The notes beneath the pieces were generated by a model, which did no database searches, was not told the DNA's origin, and saw only the letters and a list, made by a program, of their open reading frames with translations. A stretch of 64,000 bases of DNA from Paenibacillus sp. FSL R7-0273. GTDB lineage: Bacteria > Bacillota > Bacilli > Paenibacillales > Paenibacillaceae. The stretch is taken from positions 1,995,501 to 2,059,500 of the forward strand of contig NZ_CP009283.1 of assembly GCF_000758625.1 (NCBI RefSeq), written 5' to 3'. This document shows, piece by piece, positions 8,451-16,267 of the stretch (positions are counted from its first letter, which is position 1; every line of letters starts with the position of its first letter). Position numbers and translations under genes: made by a program.

Positions 8451-10067
8451 ATGCGATTTACAGCTTCTATCAAGAAAACATTAGGGTCAGGAACACTGGC
8501 AATTCTATTAATGGCGGTGATTGCCGGCTGCTCCGGACAGAATAATACACCTGCAGCCAGTGAATCAGCCCAGCCAAGCGCGAGCCAGGCGGCAGATGCG
8601 GGCAACAGTACCAGTGAGCCGGCGGCGGGAGGAACCTTTGTCTATGGACGGCCTGCTGCGGTAACCTCGTTTGATTTGCATAATCAGATCACCTCAAATA
8701 ATGCGTTTGCGATTGATAAGGTTTTTGAATCCCTGGTTGCTTTTAACAGTGAGGGTGAAATTGTGGACTGGCTGGCTGCCTCCCATACCATCAGTGAAGA
8801 CGGCTTGACCTATACCTTTGTGCTGCGTGATGGTCTGAAGTTCTCTGACGGCAACGCAGTTACAGCCAAGGATGCTGTATTCTCGCTGGAGCGTCACCTG
8901 AAGGTCGGCGGTCCGCTGGCGATTGCAGCCAAGGTGGAAAGTGTAACTGCACAGGATGACAAGACGCTTGTAATCAAGCTCCAGGAGCCTTATACACCTT
9001 TCATCTCCGAGCTGTCTAACTTCTCCAACGGCGTTATCCCGGCAAATTTCGGCGGGGTAACCGAGGAAGAATTCTTCAAAAAGCCAATCGGCACCGGCCC
9101 GTTTGCCATTGAAGCCTGGGACCCTGCGGGTGATGTGACGTTCGTCAAGAACACAAACTACTGGCAGGAAGGCAAGCCGGCCATCGATAAGCTCGTCTAT
9201 AAGCTGATCGAAGACGACAGCCAGGCAATCAACCAGCTTAAGGCCGGAGAGGTTAACGCGGTTGAGGCACTTGCCCTGCAGAATGCTGAAGAGCTGAAGA
9301 ATGGCGCAGATACCGCTGTAGTAACCAACGGCAGTTGGGTAACAGAGCAGCTGTTCTTCAATACGCTGGATGAGCATTTCAAGGATGTGCATGTCCGCCG
9401 CGCGCTTGCACTGGCACTGGACCGTGAAGGCCTGACCAAGGCGCTGACCTTCGGTTACGCCCAGGCTGCTAACTCACTGCTGCCGACGACTATTCCTTAT
9501 AATGCGAATGATACGATCAAAGCACTGGGATATGATGTTGAAGCTGCCAAAGCTGAGCTGGCGAAGTCCGCTTTCCCTGACGGGTTCAGCACCAAGCTGC
9601 TGATTGCCTCAGGCAACAGCACAAGAGCCCAGGAAGCGCAGATTATTCAAGCGGCAGGCCAGGCAATCGGCATCAAAATTGAGATCGAATCCATTGAGCT
9701 GGCTTCCTTCCGTGAACGGTTCTTCGCTTATGATTTCTCCGCCATGCTGAACAGCGGCCAGGCGGATTCTCCGGAAGCGAACTCGATTCTGGCTTTCCAG
9801 ACCGATCCGGAAGGCTTCAGCAAATCGTACTGGACGCATTATACCAATGATGAAGTAACCAAGCTGCTGTATGAAGGACAAAAAACGGCAGACGGTGATG
9901 CGCGGGCCGGGATTTACACTAAGCTCCTGCAGACACTGGCTGATGAAGTGCCTTACATTCCGCTTTACTACCCTGACATTTTGATCGGCGCCCGTTCTTC
10001 TGTAGAAGGGCTTACCGTATTGCCTAACGGCAGCGTCCGCTTTGAAGATGTGCGGATTGGTCAATGA
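8451..10067 (+). CDS. Peptide-type ABC transporter substrate-binding lipoprotein
   Basis: A 538-residue SBP family 5 protein (DppA/OppA/NikA type). The N-terminus is a lipoprotein signal with lipobox VIAGC (C27) and a Ser/Ala/Gln-rich linker; the body carries the family features (KFSDGNAVTAKDAVFSLERHL, GTGPFAIEAWDP, and AVNAVEAL-type ligand region), and the end is PYIPLYYPDILIGARS. It captures a peptide or peptide-like solute outside the membrane. ATG 8451 follows AAGGGGAG. First gene of an operon with two permeases, two ATPases, an aminotransferase and an amidohydrolase, so the ligand is probably an amino-group-bearing compound that the last two enzymes process. Confidence 0.9.
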   Translation: MRFTASIKKTLGSGTLAILLMAVIAGCSGQNNTPAASESAQPSASQAADAGNSTSEPAAGGTFVYGRPAAVTSFDLHNQITSNNAFAIDKVFESLVAFNSEGEIVDWLAASHTISEDGLTYTFVLRDGLKFSDGNAVTAKDAVFSLERHLKVGGPLAIAAKVESVTAQDDKTLVIKLQEPYTPFISELSNFSNGVIPANFGGVTEEEFFKKPIGTGPFAIEAWDPAGDVTFVKNTNYWQEGKPAIDKLVYKLIEDDSQAINQLKAGEVNAVEALALQNAEELKNGADTAVVTNGSWVTEQLFFNTLDEHFKDVHVRRALALALDREGLTKALTFGYAQAANSLLPTTIPYNANDTIKALGYDVEAAKAELAKSAFPDGFSTKLLIASGNSTRAQEAQIIQAAGQAIGIKIEIESIELASFRERFFAYDFSAMLNSGQADSPEANSILAFQTDPEGFSKSYWTHYTNDEVTKLLYEGQKTADGDARAGIYTKLLQTLADEVPYIPLYYPDILIGARSSVEGLTVLPNGSVRFEDVRIGQ

Positions 10068-11053
10068 TGATGCCGGGTAAGCTGCAAAGCTCTGCGGCAG
10101 GTAACCGTAGATCCTACAGATGGCTGACGGCGGCTCTAATTAGAGCCGCCGTCGTTATCCTCTGTGTGATGACCGCTGTCTTTTTTCTGATCCGTATCGT
10201 TCCCGGTGATCCCGCAAAAATGATTCTGGGTGAATACAGCACACCGGAGGCGATCGCCGCCATGCATCATACCCTCGGACTTGATCTTCCGCTGTGGGAG
10301 CAGTTCATCCGGTTCGTGAAGCTGCTGTTCACCTCCGGGGATACCGGCAATTCCATTATCTCGGGAACCTCAACCAGGGTGCTGATTGCCGAACGGGCTC
10401 CGGTGACTATGCTGCTGATTGCAATGGCCTGTGTCATCGCGGTAGTGGCTGCCCTCCTGCTTGCTACGGTCGCGGCTACGAATAAGGACAAGCTGGCGGA
10501 TCATCTGATCCGTATTTTTCCTGCGATTACTCTGGGTATGCCAATCTTCTGGGTTGGCATCCTTTTCATTATGCTGCTTAGTGTCCGGCTCCGCTGGTTC
10601 CCTGTCGGCGGTGTGGGCGAAGGCTGGTCCGGCATGCTGTACAGCCTGACGCTTCCGGCGGTTACGGTCGCTTTTTCCCAGATTCCAACGCTTGTCCGCT
10701 CTTTAAGGGCGCAGATGCTGGAGGTGCTGGAATCCGACTTCGTGGTTACCTTGAGAGCTGCGCGTATTCCCGGCCGGGTTATTCTTTTTAAGCATGTGCT
10801 GCGTAATTCGGCATTGCCGACGCTTATGCTGCTGGGTGTCAATATCTCCTATCTGATCGGCGGTACGCTGGTTGTTGAGCAGGTGTTCGGCATCAAGGGC
10901 ATCGGCAGCCTGCTGTTTACTTCCATTTCAAACCGGGATTTTCCGGTCATTCAGGGAATTGCGCTATATTGTGCGGTTTCTGTGGTGATTATCAGCCTTG
11001 TGGTTGAGATTCTGGCCAAGTGGCTGGATCCCCGGACGAAAGGAACACGATGA
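10064..11053 (+). CDS. ABC transporter permease, DppB type
   Basis: A 329-residue inner-membrane permease. A long first helix ends in FFLIRIVPGDPAKM, the hallmark of DppB/OppB proteins; the cytoplasmic EAA-type loop (ESDFVVTLRAARIPGRVILFKHVLRNSALPTLM) contacts the ATPase. Its ATG overlaps the TGA of the binding-protein gene (ATGA), and its own stop overlaps the next start, so the three are translationally coupled. Confidence 0.92.
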   Translation: MMMPGKLQSSAAGNRRSYRWLTAALIRAAVVILCVMTAVFFLIRIVPGDPAKMILGEYSTPEAIAAMHHTLGLDLPLWEQFIRFVKLLFTSGDTGNSIISGTSTRVLIAERAPVTMLLIAMACVIAVVAALLLATVAATNKDKLADHLIRIFPAITLGMPIFWVGILFIMLLSVRLRWFPVGGVGEGWSGMLYSLTLPAVTVAFSQIPTLVRSLRAQMLEVLESDFVVTLRAARIPGRVILFKHVLRNSALPTLMLLGVNISYLIGGTLVVEQVFGIKGIGSLLFTSISNRDFPVIQGIALYCAVSVVIISLVVEILAKWLDPRTKGTR

Positions 11054-11916
11054 AAACGACAACCTTTTACCCTGAACTGCAGACGGACGGAGCCAGGACT
11101 TCTCTGATCCGCCGGATTCTGAATACTCCGTCACTGCTGGCAGGAGGCATTATGTTCGCTGTGCTGATCCTGCTGGCTGTTTTCATTCCGTACATCAGCC
11201 CTTATGATCCGACTGAGCAGAATTTAAGCGCGTTTTTGCAGCCGCCGTCCGCTGAGCACTGGCTTGGAACTGACCAGCTGGGGCGTGACCTGTTCACCAG
11301 ACTGATCTACGCTGCCCGGACGGACCTGACCATTATGGTGCTGGCGGAGATTATCCCGTTTTGTACCGGTATTTTTCTGGGAATGGTGGCAGGCTATTAT
11401 GGAAAATGGGCCGATAATGTCATTACTCTGATTACGGACACGTTTATTGCCTTTCCCTTTTATCTGATTGTCATTATTGTGGCCTTTGCCAGCGGGGCGG
11501 GCCAGCGCGGAATTTACATCACCTTTATCCTTGTCGGCTGGATTGTGTTCGCCCGGGTGGTCCGCGGGCTTAGCGCCTCATTCCGAGAACAGGAGTGGAT
11601 TGCTTCAGCCCAGACGCTCGGGTTGTCCGGCCCCCGCATTATTCTGCGGCATCTGCTGCCGAATGTGCTGCCCCAGGCAGTGGTCGTGCTGATGACGGAT
11701 ATGGTCGGCCTGCTGGTCGCGATTGTTACACTAGGCTATCTGGGCATTGGTATTGCCCCGCCGACTCCCGACTGGGGAACGATGATTGCGGACGGGCAGT
11801 CCTTTATCTCGACAGCCTGGTGGCTCTCGGCGGTGCCTGGCTTCGCCGTGGTATACACGGGAATTGCCTTGTCGCTGGTGGGCGACGGGCTGGCAGATCT
11901 ATGGAGGAAAAAATAA
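11050..11916 (+). CDS. ABC transporter permease, DppC type
   Basis: A 288-residue second permease with the DppC features AVFIPYISPYDPTEQN, HWLGTDQLGRDLFTRLIYAARTDL split over the periplasmic domain, and the EAA loop REQEWIASAQTLGLSGPRIILRHLLPN. The start is ATG 11050 preceded by AAAGGA; an in-frame start ten codons upstream lies within the previous gene and lacks a site. It forms the channel with the DppB-type partner. Confidence 0.92.
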   Translation: MKTTTFYPELQTDGARTSLIRRILNTPSLLAGGIMFAVLILLAVFIPYISPYDPTEQNLSAFLQPPSAEHWLGTDQLGRDLFTRLIYAARTDLTIMVLAEIIPFCTGIFLGMVAGYYGKWADNVITLITDTFIAFPFYLIVIIVAFASGAGQRGIYITFILVGWIVFARVVRGLSASFREQEWIASAQTLGLSGPRIILRHLLPNVLPQAVVVLMTDMVGLLVAIVTLGYLGIGIAPPTPDWGTMIADGQSFISTAWWLSAVPGFAVVYTGIALSLVGDGLADLWRKK

Positions 11917-12686
11917 TGGCTACAACACCTGTTTTGGAAATAGAGGCATTGACGCTGACTGCCAAATCGCAGGAGGTGCTGGTGAAGGACGTCAGCTTCT
12001 CACTGCAGCAGGGCGAGAGTCTGGGCCTGGTCGGCGAATCGGGCTCCGGCAAATCGCTTACGCTGCGGGCGGTGCTTGGCCTGCTTCCGCGCGGCGTCGA
12101 GCAGACTGGCGGAGTAATCCGGAGTGGGGCTGACAGTGCCATGGTGTTCCAGGACCCCAGAGGGGCGCTGGACCCGCTCTGTCCGGTGGTCAAGCAGGTA
12201 GCGGAGGTCGTGTATTACAGACAGCGCCTCAGCCGCAAAGCTTCGCGCGCTACGGCGCTGGAACTGCTGCATATGCTTGGTCTGCCGGATTCGCTGGGTG
12301 AGGCGGACCGTTATCCCGGCCAGCTCTCCGGCGGCCAGTGCCAGCGGATTGTCATTGCAATGGCTCTTGCCTGCAAGCCTGGCATTCTGCTCTGTGACGA
12401 GCCGACCACGGCGCTGGATGTTACGGTGCAGAGGCAGATCATGGAGACTGTGGGCCGGCTGCAGCAGGAGCTGGGCTTTGCGATGATTTTTGTAACCCAT
12501 AATCTGGCGGTTGCTGCTGCGATGTGCTCCAGGCTGGCCGTGATGAAAAAAGGCGAAATCGTGGAGCACGGTAATATACTGAGTGTTCTGCAGAATCCGC
12601 AAAATCCATATACACAGATGCTGATTCACTCGGTGCTGCCTGTGCCGGAGCTTGCACCTGAAGGGAGCGGTGCTTTATGGACTTGA
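11916..12686 (+). CDS. ABC transporter ATPase, DppD type
   Basis: A 256-residue nucleotide-binding subunit with Walker A GESGSGKS (40-47), signature LSGGQCQR, Walker B ILLCDEPT and the switch histidine in FVTHN. It is shorter than usual DppD proteins (about 330) and largely lacks the C-terminal oligopeptide/iron-sulfur extension. The chosen ATG 11916 overlaps the previous TAA and follows GGAGG at 11903-11907; an in-frame ATG at 11901 is the alternative. Confidence 0.9.
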   Translation: MATTPVLEIEALTLTAKSQEVLVKDVSFSLQQGESLGLVGESGSGKSLTLRAVLGLLPRGVEQTGGVIRSGADSAMVFQDPRGALDPLCPVVKQVAEVVYYRQRLSRKASRATALELLHMLGLPDSLGEADRYPGQLSGGQCQRIVIAMALACKPGILLCDEPTTALDVTVQRQIMETVGRLQQELGFAMIFVTHNLAVAAAMCSRLAVMKKGEIVEHGNILSVLQNPQNPYTQMLIHSVLPVPELAPEGSGALWT

Positions 12687-13462
12687 GCCTGCAGGTTAAC
12701 AATGTGACCGTACGTTACGGCGGATTTACGGCGCTGGACAATATCAGGCTTGATGTGGAGCAGCACACCACCCTTGGTCTTGTAGGAGAATCGGGATCAG
12801 GCAAATCTACCCTTGCGCGGGTAATTGCCGGTTTGATTATCCCGGATCAGGGGCAGCTTTTGCTGGGGACAGAGCCGCTCTCAAGGAAACGGACCCGTGA
12901 ACAGCGCAAAAGCATCCAGATGATCTTTCAGAATCCGGATGCCTCGCTGAATCCGAAGCATTCCATTCGGCAGATTCTGGCCGAAGCGCTGCTGTTCCAC
13001 AAAATTGTGAGCCGCGCGGAGGTGGAGAAGAGATCCAGGCAGCTACTGGAACGTGTGCAGCTTGAGGGGAAAGCATTGGATAAATACCCTCATGAATTCT
13101 CTGGCGGCCAGCGCCAGCGGATCGCCATTGCCCGTGCGCTAAGCGTAGAGCCCAGCCTGCTGATTGCCGACGAGCCGACGAGTGCCCTGGACGTATCAGT
13201 ACAGCTTAGTGTGCTGGAGCTGCTTGGCGCGCTCAAGTCTGAGCTAAATCTGACGATGCTGTTTATTTCCCATGATTTGGGCGTAATACATGCTGTAAGT
13301 GATAAGGTTGCCGTCATGCGGCAGGGCCAACTGGTTGAGATTAGCCCGCGTGACAGCTTCTTTGCCCGTCCGGAGGCGGCTTACAGCCGTGAGCTGCTGT
13401 CCGCGGTTCCCCAAATGCCAACTATGAAACCATCAGGAGGACTACATGAGCCAAGAAATTAA
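12677..13462 (+). CDS. ABC transporter ATPase, DppF type
   Basis: A 261-residue second nucleotide-binding subunit: Walker A GESGSGKS (37-44), Q-loop in MIFQNPDASLNP, signature FSGGQRQR, Walker B LLIADEPT and FISHD. The MIFQNPDASLNP stretch is typical of DppF/OppF. It overlaps the first ATPase gene by 10 bp and is preceded by AAGGGAG. The pair presumably forms the heterodimeric motor of this importer. Confidence 0.92.
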   Translation: MDLSLQVNNVTVRYGGFTALDNIRLDVEQHTTLGLVGESGSGKSTLARVIAGLIIPDQGQLLLGTEPLSRKRTREQRKSIQMIFQNPDASLNPKHSIRQILAEALLFHKIVSRAEVEKRSRQLLERVQLEGKALDKYPHEFSGGQRQRIAIARALSVEPSLLIADEPTSALDVSVQLSVLELLGALKSELNLTMLFISHDLGVIHAVSDKVAVMRQGQLVEISPRDSFFARPEAAYSRELLSAVPQMPTMKPSGGLHEPRN

Positions 13463-14513
13463 AGGATATGTGCCGCTGACACGTACCGAATTCAGCACGT
13501 TGACCAGCCAGCTCTCCCGGCTGCTGTCTACAGAGCATTCTCCGGTTATTATCCCCGCTGAGGCGATTCTGGGGATTGAGGCAGTGGCTGCAGGTATTTC
13601 TGCACCGGGCCGCACGTTTATTAATGTAGTTACCGGACCTTACGGTAGCTTGTTCGGCCAGTGGCTGGAGCGCGGCGGAGCAAGAGTGGTGGAAGTGAAG
13701 GTCCCGTTCGATGAAGTTGTGGCTGTAGAGCAGGTTGCCGCAGTTATAGAGCGGGTTAAACCCGATGCTCTTTCCTTTGTGCAGGCAGAGGTCGTTACCG
13801 GAGGGTCAAATCCGGCAAAAGAAATCCTGCGTATTGCGCGCAGCCACAACCTGATCACGGTCACGGACTCGGTCTCGGCGGTTGGCGGCGAAGAGCTGCT
13901 TGTGGATGAGTGGGGCGTAGACTTCGCCGCTGTCGGTGCGCAAAAAGCGCTGGGCGGACCTAACGGGGTCAGTGCGGTCAGCATTTCGCCGCGCGGCTGG
14001 CAGTTCCTGGAGACCAATAAAGTTGCGCCGCGCAATTCGATTCTGTCTCTGCTGGATCTTAAGCAGCCGGCGGACGGGACAGAGCCGGTACGTGTTCCGC
14101 CTAACATTCCGGCGCTGGAGGCCAGAGCGCTGATTGAAGCGCTGGCGGCGGTTGAGCAGGAAGGGCTGGATCAGGTCATCTCACGTCATAGGGCTGCGGC
14201 GGCCTCCGCTCATGCCGGCATCAAGGTGCTTGGGCTTGAGCCTTGGCAGAAGGACAGCGGGCATTTTTCCACGCTGACTACCACGGTCCGCATTGGCGGA
14301 GATCAGCGCCTCAGAATTGCGCAGCCTGTCGGCATTGTTGCTCCGGGAGACGGGGAGCTTAACGGCCGTCTGCTGCGGATCAATCATTTTGGCGTGAATG
14401 CAAGCCTGCCTGGCGTGGAAAAGGCCATTACAACGCTGGCTGAGCTGCTTGAACAAGACGCAGCTTCAGCGCTGCAGGCGGTCCGGGCAGCATGGGGGAA
14501 CGCCCATGCTTAA
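13446..14513 (+). CDS. Class V pyridoxal-phosphate aminotransferase family protein
   Basis: A 355-residue fold-type I enzyme of the serine-pyruvate/alanine-glyoxylate aminotransferase group. The cofactor lysine is K167 in GAQKALGGPNG; TVTDSVSAVGGEELLVDEWG supplies the aspartate that contacts the pyridine ring and VVTGPYGSLFGQWLE the phosphate site. ATG 13446 has AGGAGG at 13435-13440. It overlaps the ATPase gene by 17 bp and the amidohydrolase gene by 8 bp. Probably it deaminates or cleaves the imported compound; a lyase rather than aminotransferase role is possible. Confidence 0.87.
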   Translation: MSQEIKGYVPLTRTEFSTLTSQLSRLLSTEHSPVIIPAEAILGIEAVAAGISAPGRTFINVVTGPYGSLFGQWLERGGARVVEVKVPFDEVVAVEQVAAVIERVKPDALSFVQAEVVTGGSNPAKEILRIARSHNLITVTDSVSAVGGEELLVDEWGVDFAAVGAQKALGGPNGVSAVSISPRGWQFLETNKVAPRNSILSLLDLKQPADGTEPVRVPPNIPALEARALIEALAAVEQEGLDQVISRHRAAAASAHAGIKVLGLEPWQKDSGHFSTLTTTVRIGGDQRLRIAQPVGIVAPGDGELNGRLLRINHFGVNASLPGVEKAITTLAELLEQDAASALQAVRAAWGNAHA

Positions 14514-15723
14514 CAAACATCCGGAGGCGCTGGATTACAAGGCAATCCGCATCGCGGGGATTGAAGGCAAGCGTTATGACATTTCCATCAGAGACGGCAG
14601 GTTTACTTCCGTGAAGGAAGCGGTGCCGGGGGAACCTGCGGAGCGGTTGGGGCAGGAAGGTCACGGAGAGCAATCCGGGCAGCCTGGACCGGCTGGGACT
14701 GCTTCCCCTCAGGCCGATCTCTGGATTAGCCCGGGCATTATCGACCTGCATACCCATCTGGCCTGGACGGACTTTGACCATGCAGACCAGCTGAAGCGCA
14801 GCAGCGGCGAGGTGGAGGCCATGCAAGGCGCGGCGTTCGGAGCTACCCTGCGTACAGGCGTAACGACCGCGCGGGATGCCGGCGGCATTACGCCCCAGAC
14901 CATCCGTAACCTCGTCCGAAGCTACGGGCACCCGCTGAGGGTTGAGACCAGCAGCGAAATGCTGGGTTCAGCTGATGCACTGGGAACGAAGTTCCTGGAA
15001 GGCCGGCTGGCCGAGATTTATGCTACCGGAGCGGGTTGGGTCAAGATTATGGCAACCGGCGGTCTTGGAGCACCTGGGGAGAAGGTGCTTGATCCCGTGT
15101 TCTCTGAAGAAGAGTTCAACTTCATTGTCCGCCACGCCCATGCCAATCAGATCAAGGTGCTGGTCCATACCTGGGGCGGGGTAACCATTGACTGGTCGAT
15201 TTCGGCAGGAGTCGAATCGATCGAGCACGGAATGTTTCTGACCGCAGACCAGGCCGGACGGCTGGCCGAATCCCGGACAGCCTACGTGTCTACGGCCTCG
15301 ATCTACCGGATTGCCGCAGATCCTGCCGGCGTGCTGGCGCTGCCGCCGGTAATTTGCGACCGTGCTGCCCGGGCGGCCGAGGCCCATTCCCGGGCCATCG
15401 GCTATGCCCGAAGCGCAGGTGTGCGCTTCGGCTTCGGCACAGACTACGCCACTCCGTCGCTGCACGGCTACAACCTGCAGGAGCTGGACACGCTGCTGGA
15501 TTACGGCCTTACCCGCGCGGAAGCATGGCAGTCTGCTACCTCCGGGGCGGCTGAAATCCTCGGGCGCGGCCATGATTTAGGCCGGATTGCCGAAGGCTAT
15601 CTGGCCGATGCCGTCATCTGGAACGCCGATCCGTTCCAGGCCCGGGGTGCAGGTGTGCTGCGGGAGAGCATCGTTTCCGTTATAACCGGGCAGTCGGAGT
15701 CAGAGCTGGCGGGCGGGAGATAG
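14506..15723 (+). CDS. Amidohydrolase, Xaa-Pro dipeptidase/imidazolonepropionase-like group
   Basis: A 405-residue metal-dependent hydrolase of the TIM-barrel amidohydrolase superfamily. Metal ligands visible are H82 and H84 of DLHTHL, the likely carboxylated K180 in GWVKIMATGG, later histidines in VRHAHAN and IEHGM, and the aspartate of GFGTDYATP. GVTTARDAGG and this set resemble the carboxypeptidase-like amidohydrolases that cut N-acyl amino acids or Xaa-Pro/Xaa-Arg dipeptides. ATG 14506 follows GGGGGAA. As the last gene of a peptide-import operon it likely hydrolyses the imported substrate. Confidence 0.87.
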   Translation: MLNKHPEALDYKAIRIAGIEGKRYDISIRDGRFTSVKEAVPGEPAERLGQEGHGEQSGQPGPAGTASPQADLWISPGIIDLHTHLAWTDFDHADQLKRSSGEVEAMQGAAFGATLRTGVTTARDAGGITPQTIRNLVRSYGHPLRVETSSEMLGSADALGTKFLEGRLAEIYATGAGWVKIMATGGLGAPGEKVLDPVFSEEEFNFIVRHAHANQIKVLVHTWGGVTIDWSISAGVESIEHGMFLTADQAGRLAESRTAYVSTASIYRIAADPAGVLALPPVICDRAARAAEAHSRAIGYARSAGVRFGFGTDYATPSLHGYNLQELDTLLDYGLTRAEAWQSATSGAAEILGRGHDLGRIAEGYLADAVIWNADPFQARGAGVLRESIVSVITGQSESELAGGR

Positions 15724-15760
15724 GCAGGTTCTGTGGAGCTAGAGTGATGCTTTAAGTGGA

Positions 15761-15795
15761 AGCTGTATAACCTTAGGTTATACGGCTTTTTGCAG
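15761..15795 (+). terminator. Terminator of the peptide-import operon
   Basis: AGCTGTATAACC / GGTTATACGGCT stem with a TTA loop followed by TTTTT, 38 bases after the amidohydrolase stop. Confidence 0.8.
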
Positions 15796-15837
15796 TGTTT
15801 TGTGATACATTTCCGCTGGAACAGTTGCTGCTGAACA

Positions 15838-16026
15838 TTTAGTTTGATTTTCGACACCTAATTCTGCTTTTTCTCAGTATTTTTTCGGTTTAGTTGGATA
15901 ATGGACACTTAATTCCGCTTCATCGCCTGCTTCAGGCCCAAAACCGGAAATTAGCATACCCTTTTCCAATTAGATGGTCTTTACTATAGTCGCAGCAAGG
16001 ATTAGTGGTCATTTTTCAACTTAATT
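15838..16026. repeat. Four-box intergenic element, copy A
   Basis: Four 26-bp imperfect palindromes of the form TTTAGTTGG...CACTTAATT start at 15838, 15889, 15950 and 16001 (spacing 51, 61, 51). The same layout recurs at 35951 and 57160. No gene is seen here; the rest of 15796-16211 is AT-rich without other recognisable signals. Confidence 0.8.
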
Positions 16027-16211
16027 AGATTAGCGGCCGTTATCCATACATCGTGCAGTGCGTATATCGTGCAGCGCGTATAAGCACAGATCCACCTGCT
16101 GACTCAAATGTTATATAAAAAGTACGGTATCATCTTTAGTTTGAAGAAAGACAGTGATTTTGCGGGTGTGCTACGATTTTGCATGAGAAGGGGGGCTGTT
16201 CAAAAGATATT

Positions 16212-16225
16212 TGTAAGCGCTTAAC
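16212..16225 (+). promoter_or_regulatory. Cre-like site before the xylanase gene
   Basis: TGTAAGCGCTTAAC matches 12 of 14 positions of the CcpA consensus and contains the perfect palindrome TAAGCGCTTA. It lies 43 bases before the start codon, fitting carbon catabolite repression of a xylanase. I did not find a convincing -35/-10 pair nearby. Confidence 0.6.
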
Positions 16226-16267
16226 TTAAAGAGCAGGAACAAATTCATAAAAAGAGGAGTGCAATGC

